A stretch of DNA of 64,000 nt, from assembly GCF_001941945.1 (NCBI RefSeq), contig NZ_CP015583.1, forward strand, positions 299,001-363,000, written 5' to 3'. The first letter of the stretch is position 1, and each line of letters starts with the position of its first letter. The notes under the pieces are model-generated. The model ran no database searches and was not told where the DNA came from. It was given only the letters and a program-made list of their open reading frames with translations. Shown one piece after another: positions 19,530 to 28,230 of this stretch. Origin of the DNA: Roseomonas gilardii (lineage in GTDB: Bacteria > Pseudomonadota > Alphaproteobacteria > Acetobacterales > Acetobacteraceae). The translations under genes and the position numbers were made by a program.

Positions 19530-19910
19530 ATGCTCGATACTCGGACGGCGATGCCGGACATGCGGCAGATCTCGCGCTCCCTGGGCACGGTGCTCAACTT
19601 CGGTCCGGGGGATCACATTTTCCGCGAAGGTGACAGCGCACACTGCATGTATGTCCTGCTGAGCGGTGAGGTGGAGGTCCGCCGCGGCGACCGGATCATC
19701 GAGACGATCGGCCCCGGCCAGGCCCTCGGCATCCTGTCCCTGCTCGACGAGGAGAACCGCACCGTCACCGCCGAGGCCGTGACGGCCTGCGAGGTCGCGG
19801 CCATCGACAACCGCAAGTTCCGCTTCGCGGTGGACGAGGTCCCGCATTTCGCCTGGTGGATCATGGGGGAACTGGCGCACCGGCTGCGGATGACCAACGC
19901 CGCGATCTAG
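19530..19910 (+). CDS. Stand-alone cyclic-nucleotide-binding (Crp-like cupin) domain protein
   Basis: A 126-residue protein made only of a cNMP-binding beta-roll: FGPGDHIFREGDSAHCMYVLL, SGEVEV, IGPGQALGILSLL and the final helix ELAHRLRMTNAAI. There is no helix-turn-helix or catalytic domain. The phosphate-binding cassette of CRP (GELAL..R.AT) is only partly kept (ALGILSLLDEENRTVTAEA), so ligand binding is uncertain. The start at 19530 has GGGAAAG ahead; ATG 19494 lacks a ribosome site. It lies between the importer and the M20 hydrolase, but a separate regulatory or sensory role is possible. Confidence 0.75.
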   Translation: MLDTRTAMPDMRQISRSLGTVLNFGPGDHIFREGDSAHCMYVLLSGEVEVRRGDRIIETIGPGQALGILSLLDEENRTVTAEAVTACEVAAIDNRKFRFAVDEVPHFAWWIMGELAHRLRMTNAAI

Positions 19911-20016
19911 GCGCCGGTCCAGGCACTGGCGCTTCGCTCCTGTCCCCTTCTGGACAGCACGATCTCCCCGGCCCATGAGACGCTCCTGGATACAACCGGC
20001 CGAGGAGACCTCCGAC

Positions 20017-21441
20017 ATGCGCAACACCCCGCGCATCTGGCAACTCGTGGACGCGAAGCGGGACGAGATGATCGCCCTCGCCGACCGTGTCTGGGAAACG
20101 CCCGAACCCCTCTACACCGAGCACAGATCCGCCGCCGCCCATGTCGAGGCGTTGGAGCAACAGGGCTTCCGTGTCGAGACCGGCGTCGCCGGCATTCCCA
20201 CCGCCATCATGGCGGAGGCCGGGGAGGGCGGCCCCGTCATCGCCATCCTGGGCGAATACGATGCCCTGCCAGGCCTGTCGCAGCAGGCCGGCCTCGCCGA
20301 GCCGAAGCCGGTGGAAGGCCAGAACGGCGCCGGCCACGGCTGCGGCCACAACCTCCTCGGCGCCGGCGCGCTCTTCGCCGCCACGGCGGTGAAGGACTGG
20401 CTGGCCGAGCGCGGTATCCAGGGCCGTGTCCGCTACTATGGCTGCCCCGCCGAGGAAGGCGGCGCCGGCAAGACCTTCATGGTCCGCGCCGGCCTCTTCG
20501 ACGATGCCGACATCGCCATCACCTGGCACCCGGATTCCTTCGCTGGCGTCGCGCCCGCCATCGCGCTCGCCAACACCCGCGTGGACTTCACCTTCACCGG
20601 CCGTGCCTCGCACGCCGCCGCTGCACCGGAACTCGGCCGCTCCGCCCTCGATGCCGTCGAACTGATGAATGTCGGCGTCAACTACATGCGCGAGCACATG
20701 AACAGCGAGGCCCGCGTCCATTACGCCATCCTCGACGCCGGCGGCATCGCCCCCAACGTCGTGCAGCCCCGCGCCAAGGTCCGCTACGCCATCCGCAACA
20801 CCGACGTCGCCGGCATGCGAGCGCTGTTCGAGCGCGTGCGGAAGATCGCCGAGGGCGCCGCGCTGATGACGGAAACCACGCTGTCGGTGAAGGTCGTCAG
20901 CGCCTTCTCCAACCTCGTCGGCAACCGCCCGCTGGAAGAGGCCATGCAGGCCGAGTTCGACCGCCTCGGCCCGCCGGAATTCGACGAGGCCGACCGCGCC
21001 TATGCCGCCACCATCCGCGGCACGCTGGACCAGGGCGACATCCGCGCCGCCTTCCGCAGCGCCGGCCTGCCCTTCGACCCGTCGATGGACCTCTGCGACA
21101 CCATCGTGCCGCTCGACGCCCCCCGGAAGCCCGCCGTCGGCTCCACCGATGTGGGCGACGTCTCCTGGGTCGTCCCCACGGTGCAGGCCCATGGTGCCAC
21201 CTGTGCCACAGGCACGCCCTTCCATTCCTGGCAGCTCACCGCCCAGGGACAGAGCCCCCATGCACACAAGGGCATGATCCACGCCGCCAAGGTGATGGCC
21301 GCCACCGCCACGGCGGCGCTGGAGAATCCGGAGATCATCGCCCGCGCCAAGGCCGACCTCGCCCGCCGCCTCGAAGGTCAGCGCTACGAAAGCCCCATCC
21401 CGTCCGAGATCCCGCCGCCGCTGGACATGGCCAAGGGCTGA
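20017..21441 (+). CDS. M20-family amidohydrolase, AbgB-like
   Basis: A 474-residue zinc-dependent hydrolase of the M20/aminobenzoyl-glutamate utilisation B type, which cleaves amide bonds of N-acyl amino acids or folate breakdown products. Metal-site motifs include GHGCGHNLLG near residue 108 and the acidic pair in CPAEEGGAGK; HPDSFAG and RASHAAAAPELGRSALDA belong to the dimerisation domain. The start at 20017 has GAGGAG ahead. Its position after the importer and hydantoinase suggests it hydrolyses the imported or ring-opened compound. An inverted repeat element and a convergent GH28 gene follow. Confidence 0.88.
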   Translation: MRNTPRIWQLVDAKRDEMIALADRVWETPEPLYTEHRSAAAHVEALEQQGFRVETGVAGIPTAIMAEAGEGGPVIAILGEYDALPGLSQQAGLAEPKPVEGQNGAGHGCGHNLLGAGALFAATAVKDWLAERGIQGRVRYYGCPAEEGGAGKTFMVRAGLFDDADIAITWHPDSFAGVAPAIALANTRVDFTFTGRASHAAAAPELGRSALDAVELMNVGVNYMREHMNSEARVHYAILDAGGIAPNVVQPRAKVRYAIRNTDVAGMRALFERVRKIAEGAALMTETTLSVKVVSAFSNLVGNRPLEEAMQAEFDRLGPPEFDEADRAYAATIRGTLDQGDIRAAFRSAGLPFDPSMDLCDTIVPLDAPRKPAVGSTDVGDVSWVVPTVQAHGATCATGTPFHSWQLTAQGQSPHAHKGMIHAAKVMAATATAALENPEIIARAKADLARRLEGQRYESPIPSEIPPPLDMAKG

Positions 21442-21452
21442 TCGGGGCGCGT

Positions 21453-21774
21453 CCCCCGGGGGGAAGGCTCCGCCTTCACCCCCAGAACTCCCCCTTTGGC
21501 CCCCCATCCGCCAGAACCTCGCAGGCCCTGGACCCGGTTCGTTGGCTCTTGCTGCTGTCGGATCGCGCCGGAGAGCATCGCTCTCCGGCGGCTGCGGTCG
21601 CCGTCAGCGCGGAGATGCTGTTCTTTCTCTTCGGGAGCCCCGCCGATCCACCTGCTGCCAGGGATCAGGCCGCAGTCTGACCTTGCCACCCGGCGCCAGC
21701 GAAAGGCGGGGTCTGGGGGAATACCATTCCCCCAGCGGTGGGGGTTCCGGGGGCAGGCGGAGCCTCCCCCGGGG
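21453..21774 (-). repeat. Dispersed hairpin-chain repeat, copy D (inverted)
   Basis: A full-length copy in the opposite orientation to A, B, C, E and F. Stem 2 is at 21713-21735, stem 3 at 21566-21590 (perfect 11 bp) and stem 4 at 21511-21531. Read in the element sense, stem 4 has two G-T pairs. It fills the gap between the convergent M20 and GH28 genes. Confidence 0.85.
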
Positions 21775-21801
21775 CCAGCCACGAGAGCGACGCCCCCAGC
21801 C

Positions 21802-23253
21802 TCAGGGCGCCTCCAGCACCGCCACCTGGGTCTTCGGCCCTTCCTCGACGGGCTTCCCCCGGGCGGCGGTGATCTTCACCCCGCTGAAGCTGCCCTCGAC
21901 ATGCCGCAGCACCATCCCTTCGCCGCGCGAGGCGATGCTGACATGTTGCAGGCGGATGTCGCGCAGCGGCGCCTCCGGCAGCCCGGCCAGCAGTCCCGCC
22001 CGGCGCGCGCCGCTGGCGAAGAGGTGCTGGATCGTGACGTCGTGGATATGCGGTGTCAGCGGCGTCACCGGCATGGCGGCTTCCGCCCGCGCGGCCATCG
22101 CCCCGGCCACGGCATTCCCGGTGGCCACGGTACCTGCCGGACTCCCCGTTTGGGCCGCTTCCCGTGGCTCGCCCGGATAGGAGGTGTCGATCGAGATCGG
22201 CACCGCCACATCCGTCATCCGCGCATGCCGCACCAGCACGTCGCCGACATCGCCGCCCCGGTCCCGCCCGGCCTTGATCCGGATGCCGTACTGCGTCCCG
22301 GTGAAATGGGCGCCGTTGATCCGCACATGCTCCACGCCATGCGCCAACTCGCTGCCGATCGCCAGCCCATGCCCGTGGCCGAAGCGCACGTTGCTGATGG
22401 TGATGTTGCGCGCCGCGCGCTTCGGCATGTCGGGGCCCGGCAGGCCGGCCTTGATGGCGATGCCGTCATTGCCCGTATCGATGGAGAGGTTCGACAGCGA
22501 CACCTTGCGCGAGGACACGATGTCGATGCCGTCCGTGTTCGGCGAATCCGGCGCATTGGCGATCCGCACGTCGCGCATCACCACATCCTCGGAATAACGC
22601 AGCGCCACCGTCCACATCGGCGCGTTGGTCAGATGGACGCCCCGCAGCAACACCCGCCGGGCGTTGTAGAACTCGATCAGCCAGGGTCGCGGCAGCCCGT
22701 CGCTGGCCGGCACCTTCTCCATCCCCGGGCCCCAGCTCTTCGCCCCCGCCCGCATGGCCTCCCGCGCCGCCACGGCCGCCGGCCACCACAGCTCCGCGCC
22801 CTGGCCGTCGATCGTGCCCTCGCCGATGATGCCGACATCGCTGACATTCACCCCGGAGATCAGCGCCTCGTGCGGGCGGAAGGGGCGGCCGATGAAGGCC
22901 CAGACGAAGCGGTCCGCCTGCGCCACGGCGCGCAGCCGCGTGCCGCGCGCCAGTTCCAGCGTCACATGGTCCTTCAGCGCGATCGGTCCGGTCAGGAACA
23001 CCCCGTCCCCGAAGCTCACCCGCCCGCCGCCCCGTGCCGAGCAGGCATCGATCGCCGCCTGGATCGCGGCGGTGTTGTCGGTGGCGCCGTCACCCCGGGC
23101 GCCATGCGCCAGCGGGTCGCAGCTATGGCTCGCCGTGGCGCTCGCTGGCCCGGTCCGGCTTTCCCCCGGGACACCCTCCTGGGCATGCGCCCCGGTCGTG
23201 CCGGCCAGGACGGCGAGGGCGAGTGGCAGGAAGCACGGGACGAGACGATGCAT
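21802..23253 (-). CDS. Secreted glycoside hydrolase family 28 (polygalacturonase-like)
   Basis: A 483-residue protein with a signal peptide (LVPCFLPLALAVLAGTTGAHA) and a right-handed beta-helix. GH28 landmarks occur in order: NTDGIDIVSS, DTGNDGIAIK, GHGLAIGSE and YGIRIKAGRDRGG. They correspond to the NTD, (G/Q)DD, GHG and RIK motifs of polygalacturonases, which hydrolyse pectic polymers. The first Asp of the DD pair is Asn here; this is the proposed general acid in fungal enzymes, so activity or substrate may differ. The N-terminal PLAHGARGDGATDNTAAIQ is the usual pectate-lyase-like start. No pectin-uptake genes are nearby. Confidence 0.85.
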   Translation of the reverse strand: MHRLVPCFLPLALAVLAGTTGAHAQEGVPGESRTGPASATASHSCDPLAHGARGDGATDNTAAIQAAIDACSARGGGRVSFGDGVFLTGPIALKDHVTLELARGTRLRAVAQADRFVWAFIGRPFRPHEALISGVNVSDVGIIGEGTIDGQGAELWWPAAVAAREAMRAGAKSWGPGMEKVPASDGLPRPWLIEFYNARRVLLRGVHLTNAPMWTVALRYSEDVVMRDVRIANAPDSPNTDGIDIVSSRKVSLSNLSIDTGNDGIAIKAGLPGPDMPKRAARNITISNVRFGHGHGLAIGSELAHGVEHVRINGAHFTGTQYGIRIKAGRDRGGDVGDVLVRHARMTDVAVPISIDTSYPGEPREAAQTGSPAGTVATGNAVAGAMAARAEAAMPVTPLTPHIHDVTIQHLFASGARRAGLLAGLPEAPLRDIRLQHVSIASRGEGMVLRHVEGSFSGVKITAARGKPVEEGPKTQVAVLEAP

Positions 23254-23420
23254 CGGGCAACCTCGGTGCGAGGCTGCCTGCTTAGATCAGATGCCGATCC
23301 CCTGGAAACACCACATCGGACGCTCCGCACCCCGGCCGCCGCATGTCTCGAAACGGGCCGCGCGGGCCATCATCCCAGGGCGGCGCGTATCCCGCCACGC
23401 CTGGCGGCAGGGCGGCCGGC

Positions 23421-24374
23421 TCAGCCCTCCGCCGCCACCCGCGCCCGCCAGTCCGCCAGCATGTCGGCCAGCGTGGTCTCCCAGGGGATGCGCGGCGCCC
23501 AGCCCAGCAGGCGCCGCGCCGCGCCGATATCGCCCGCGGTGCGCTCCACATCGGTGGGCCGCAGCCGCGACGCCTCCTGCTCCACCCGGGCCTCGACCCC
23601 GGCCAGGGCGAGCAGCGCCTCCAGGATGTCGCCCACCTTGCGCGGCTCGCCGGTGGCGAGGTTGATCACCACCCCCGGCATCAGATCCGCCGCCAGCGCC
23701 AGCGCATAGCCCTCGCAGACATCGCGCACGTCCAGGAAGTCGCGCCAGCGGTCCAGCGCCCCGGTCCGGATCACCGGCTCCTGCTTCCCGGCCGCGATCC
23801 GCGCCACCTGATGCGCGAAGGCGCCGACCACGAAGCCGTCCGACTGCCCCGGCCCGGTCTGGTTGAAGGGCCGCATCCGCACCGCCTTCAGCCCGCGCAG
23901 CGCCATCTCGCCGATGGCGATGTCCGCCGCCGCCTTCGAGGCCGCATAGGGGTTGGCCGGGCGCGGCAGCGCCTCCTCCGTCAGCGGGACGCCCGCCTGG
24001 AAGGACAGGCCGTAGATCTCCGCCGAGGAGACATGGACGAAGCGCGCCGCCGGTGCCGCCTCCAGCACCGCCTCCGCCAGCGCCAGCGTCCCGTCCAGGT
24101 TGGTCCGCCAGGTCAGGCGCGGGTCGCGGAAGGAGACCGGCACCGAGGCCTGCGCCGCGAGGTGCAGCACCGCATCCGGCGTCGCCTCCCGCACCCGCCC
24201 GGCGAGATCGCCGCCCAGGAGGTCCATCTCCAGCGTCTCGTCCGCCCCGGGCACGTGCTTCTCGCCATCCCGGCTGGCGGCGATCAGCCGCGCCGCCGGG
24301 AAGTGCCGGCGCAGCACCGGCAGCAGATGGCCGCCGACGAAGCCGCCGGCCCCGGTGACGAGGATGCGCCTCAT
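23421..24374 (-). CDS. NAD(P)-dependent 4-keto-6-deoxy-hexose reductase, Rmd-like
   Basis: A 317-residue extended short-chain dehydrogenase. The cofactor loop is GAGGFVG (residue 8), the active-site serine lies in VSSAEIYG, and the YxxxK pair in NPYAASKAAAD. Adjacent to gmd, it probably reduces GDP-4-keto-6-deoxymannose to GDP-D-rhamnose; a fucose-type epimerase/reductase would normally be a WcaG homologue with different motifs. The start at 24374 discards an upstream extension overlapping gmd. Thirty-five bases separate it from gmd. Confidence 0.8.
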   Translation of the reverse strand: MRRILVTGAGGFVGGHLLPVLRRHFPAARLIAASRDGEKHVPGADETLEMDLLGGDLAGRVREATPDAVLHLAAQASVPVSFRDPRLTWRTNLDGTLALAEAVLEAAPAARFVHVSSAEIYGLSFQAGVPLTEEALPRPANPYAASKAAADIAIGEMALRGLKAVRMRPFNQTGPGQSDGFVVGAFAHQVARIAAGKQEPVIRTGALDRWRDFLDVRDVCEGYALALAADLMPGVVINLATGEPRKVGDILEALLALAGVEARVEQEASRLRPTDVERTAGDIGAARRLLGWAPRIPWETTLADMLADWRARVAAEG

Positions 24375-24409
24375 GGAAGCGGACTCCGGGGCCGCGCCGG
24401 ACACCGGCC

Positions 24410-25423
<1,014 letters not shown>

Positions 25424-25536
25424 TTAGCGGCGCCTGCCATGCTTGGCCAGATCGTTCGCTGCCCGGTTGTGATCGCCCGAGCGCAAAACTCCGCGCTTTC
25501 CCGCCGCGGGGCCTTCCCCGGCACCGCCCGTCCCGC

Positions 25537-26739
25537 TCACCCCGCCAGGGCGGCGCGGTAGTCCGGCACCGGCAGCCGCGCCGGGGACAGGTGCCGCAGC
25601 GCCGGATCACCCGCCACCCGGCGCAATGCGGCCGCCGCCGCCTCCACATCGGCCTCGGCCCACATCGCCCCCGGCAGCGCATAGGTCGCCTGCGGGTCCC
25701 GCGCCGGCACCAGCCGCCAGGGCACGGCGAAGCAGCCCGGCCCGGTCATGAAATCCACGTTGCCCGACCATCCCGTGGCCACCACCGGCCGCCCCAGCGC
25801 CATCGCCTCGGCGATGGTCAGCCCATAGCCCTCGGCCCGGTGCAGCGAGACCAGCGCGTCGCAGCAGGCGGTCAGCGCCCAGAGGTCGCGCCGGGGCAGG
25901 GCGGCATCCAGCACCCGCACGTTCGGCCGCGCCGCCGCTGCCCGCGCCACCTCCTCCCAGGCCGCCCCGGCCCGCGCCGTGCCATGGGTCTTCAGCACCA
26001 GCACATGCTCCGGCGAATCCCCGAAGGCCAGGCGGTGCGCCTCGATCGCCGCCATCGGGTTCTTGCGCCACAGGGAGGAAGTCGCGTCGAAGATGCTCAG
26101 CCCCACGAAGGCCCCGTCCGGCAGGCCGAAATCCGCCCGCCCCAGCGGCGAGGGATCGGGCCGCGGCGGTGGGTGCGGCACCACCAGCGGCGCCACGAAG
26201 CCCGGCCGCCCCGCCATGGGCCGGGCGAAGACCTCGGCGCAGAAGCGGCTCGGTGCCCAGATCCGGTGGCAGGCGCCATAGCCCCGCCGCCAGTCCGCCG
26301 GCAGTTCCGGCAGCTCCCAGGCCCAGTAGGCGATCAGCCGCTTGCCCGCCACGGCCCGCCGCCCCAGCGCCAGCAGCGCCCAGGGCAGCATCGGACCGTT
26401 CACATGCAGCACGATGGTCCCCGGCCCCTCAGGCACCGCGCCGGGCAGCAGGTTCCCGCCCGCGATCTCCCGCTCCGGCAAGGGCGGCCCCTGCCGCTGC
26501 GCCGCGGTCAGGTCGATCCCCGCCGCGCCCAGCCCGGCCTCGTTCATGGCGCGCAGCATCATCCGTGCGCCTTCGCCCAGCCCGGTGGCGGCCCCGAGAT
26601 AGCCTGCGACATGGAGCGGCCCCGCGCCGTCCGGTTCCGGCCGTGCCGGGCGCGGCGCCAGCAGCGCGGCCCCGCCGAACAGCGCCTCGCGCCGCAATCC
26701 GCGCGGCAGCGCCTGCCACAACCGGTGCAACGGGCTCAT
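25537..26739 (-). CDS. GT4-type glycosyltransferase
   Basis: A 400-residue protein of the GT-B fold. The N-terminal half contains GYLGAATGLGEGARMMLRAM, a glycine-rich acceptor loop. The C-terminal half has the EX7E-like region HRAEGYGLTIAEAMALGRPVV, where the two acidic residues contact the nucleotide sugar. It likely transfers a sugar, perhaps GDP-6-deoxyhexose or GDP-mannose, to a surface glycan at the cytoplasmic membrane. Its ATG overlaps the stop of the neighbouring glycosyltransferase gene, so the two are co-translated. Confidence 0.82.
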   Translation of the reverse strand: MSPLHRLWQALPRGLRREALFGGAALLAPRPARPEPDGAGPLHVAGYLGAATGLGEGARMMLRAMNEAGLGAAGIDLTAAQRQGPPLPEREIAGGNLLPGAVPEGPGTIVLHVNGPMLPWALLALGRRAVAGKRLIAYWAWELPELPADWRRGYGACHRIWAPSRFCAEVFARPMAGRPGFVAPLVVPHPPPRPDPSPLGRADFGLPDGAFVGLSIFDATSSLWRKNPMAAIEAHRLAFGDSPEHVLVLKTHGTARAGAAWEEVARAAAARPNVRVLDAALPRRDLWALTACCDALVSLHRAEGYGLTIAEAMALGRPVVATGWSGNVDFMTGPGCFAVPWRLVPARDPQATYALPGAMWAEADVEAAAAALRRVAGDPALRHLSPARLPVPDYRAALAG

Positions 26740-27878
26740 GCCCCCTCCTGCCCGAGGCCCAGCCGGCGCAGCCCCTCCACCAGCATCGCCGCCTGTCCGT
26801 CCCAGTCCCGCAGCCCCGCCCCGGCCGCCAGCGCGGCGCGCGAGAACCCGTCCCGCGCCCCCGGCTCCAGCAGCCGTGCCATGGCCGCCGCCAGGGCAGG
26901 GGCCTCGGCCGCCTCCGCCACCACGCCGGGGGCTGCCCGGTGCGCCTCCGCGTCACCGGGGGCGAACTGCTCCGCCAGCCCGCCAACCGGCGTCGCCACC
27001 ACCGGCACGCCGAGCGCCAAGGCCTGCGACAGCACGCCGGACTGGCTCGCCTCGCGATAGGGCAGCACCACCGCCCAGGCCCGCCGCAGCAGGGCCGGGA
27101 TCTCCGCATCCGCCACCCAGCGCGGCTCCACCACCACGCCCGGCAGGGCGGAAAGCCCCGGCGCGCAGGCTTCCGCATCGCCTTCGCCCACCACCCGCAG
27201 CGTCGCCTCCGGGTGCCGCTGCCGCAGCAGGCGGAAGGCATCGCGCAGCAGGTCCAGCCCCTTGTAGGCCCGCAGCCGGCCGAAAAAGAGGAACTGCCCC
27301 GGCACCGGCCCCACGAATGTCTCCATGGACGCCTCCATGGACGTCTCCACGGGCACCCCCAGCGGCAGGCGCAGCACCGGCAGGCCCGGCCGCAACGCCG
27401 CCACCTCCCGCTCCACCGCCTCGGAGAACACCACCGCCGCCCGCGCCGCCTCCAGTTCCCGCCGCAGCCGCCAGTTCCACAGCAGCGAAGGGTCCCCCGG
27501 ATGCGGCCGCGCATCGTGCACCGAGGGCACGTAGGCGATGCCCGCCCGGGGCAGGGCCGGGGCCACGAAGGGCGTCCAGACATGGTTCATGGCGGACAGC
27601 ACCAGGTCCGCCCGCATCCGCCGCGCCTGCGCCACCAGCCCACCGCGCAGCGACGGCAGCCGCGCCAGCCCGGCCAGGGCGCCCGGCGCGCCCCGGAAGG
27701 TTTGCACCACCTCCAGATCGGCATCCAGCGCGCGGAAGGCCTCCAGCGCGTCGAGCCGGTCCGCCAGGGACAGGCCGAGCCGGATATCGGGCCGCCGCGC
27801 CAGGGCCCGCGCCAGGTTCAGCGTGTGCTGCGCCCCGCCGCCCCGCCGCCCCCAGTACCAGAGGAGGAGATGGATCAC
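26736..27878 (-). CDS. GT4-type glycosyltransferase
   Basis: A 380-residue GT-B glycosyltransferase and first gene of the cluster. It opens LLLWYWGRRGGGAQHTLNLA, the acceptor-side glycine loop. The donor site is around FGRLRAYKGLDLLRDAF and LPYREASQSGVLSQALALGVPVV. The segment SMEASMET is a small in-frame duplication, seen as tandem 15-bp repeats near 27320-27350. Acceptor and linkage are unknown; with gmd and the reductase it probably makes a rhamnose- or mannose-containing polysaccharide. Confidence 0.82.
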   Translation of the reverse strand: MIHLLLWYWGRRGGGAQHTLNLARALARRPDIRLGLSLADRLDALEAFRALDADLEVVQTFRGAPGALAGLARLPSLRGGLVAQARRMRADLVLSAMNHVWTPFVAPALPRAGIAYVPSVHDARPHPGDPSLLWNWRLRRELEAARAAVVFSEAVEREVAALRPGLPVLRLPLGVPVETSMEASMETFVGPVPGQFLFFGRLRAYKGLDLLRDAFRLLRQRHPEATLRVVGEGDAEACAPGLSALPGVVVEPRWVADAEIPALLRRAWAVVLPYREASQSGVLSQALALGVPVVATPVGGLAEQFAPGDAEAHRAAPGVVAEAAEAPALAAAMARLLEPGARDGFSRAALAAGAGLRDWDGQAAMLVEGLRRLGLGQEGA

Positions 27879-28230
27879 CCCCGGCGCCTATCATCCTCCC
27901 CGCCGGACTGCAAAGGCGGTCCGCGAATCCCGCGCCGTCATGGCCCCGGCATCGCTCCTTCCCATCGCCCGATTCCACCCCCCCCATTCCACGCCGGGTC
28001 TGGAACCATGCGAGAGCCCGGCATGGCCACGCCGGAATTCCATTTCCCGGCACGAGGAAGCCCAACTGGAGGTGTTACAAAGTATCGCAGTGTTTCCGAG
28101 AGTGAAATAATCGGTAAGCCGGCGGAAATTGCACGATTTGCCCTTCACGAGTGAAGGTCATTCGTGAGACGGATGCACCTGACCTCACATGACGTCTTAA
28201 ACAAGGAGCGGAGCAGTCCGGATTCGTGGC
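27879..28230. other. Divergent intergenic region between glycosyltransferase cluster and aminopeptidase
   Basis: No supported gene. The left part (to about 28040) is GC-rich. From about 28060 to 28210 the base composition becomes clearly AT-richer and holds the palindrome at 28142-28157, so divergent promoters are probably located here. I cannot place -10 and -35 boxes with confidence. Confidence 0.55.
28142..28157. promoter_or_regulatory. 16-bp palindrome, candidate operator upstream of the aminopeptidase gene
   Basis: ccttcac-ga-gtgaagg is a perfect inverted repeat with a two-base centre, 74 bases before the leucyl aminopeptidase start. It sits in the AT-rich part of the divergent region. 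The binding protein is unknown. Confidence 0.4.

Noticed and set aside
21496-23709. Long plus-strand frame across repeat copy D and the GH28 gene
   Set aside because: Runs through a repeat shared with other loci and opposes a gene with a signal peptide and four GH28 motifs.
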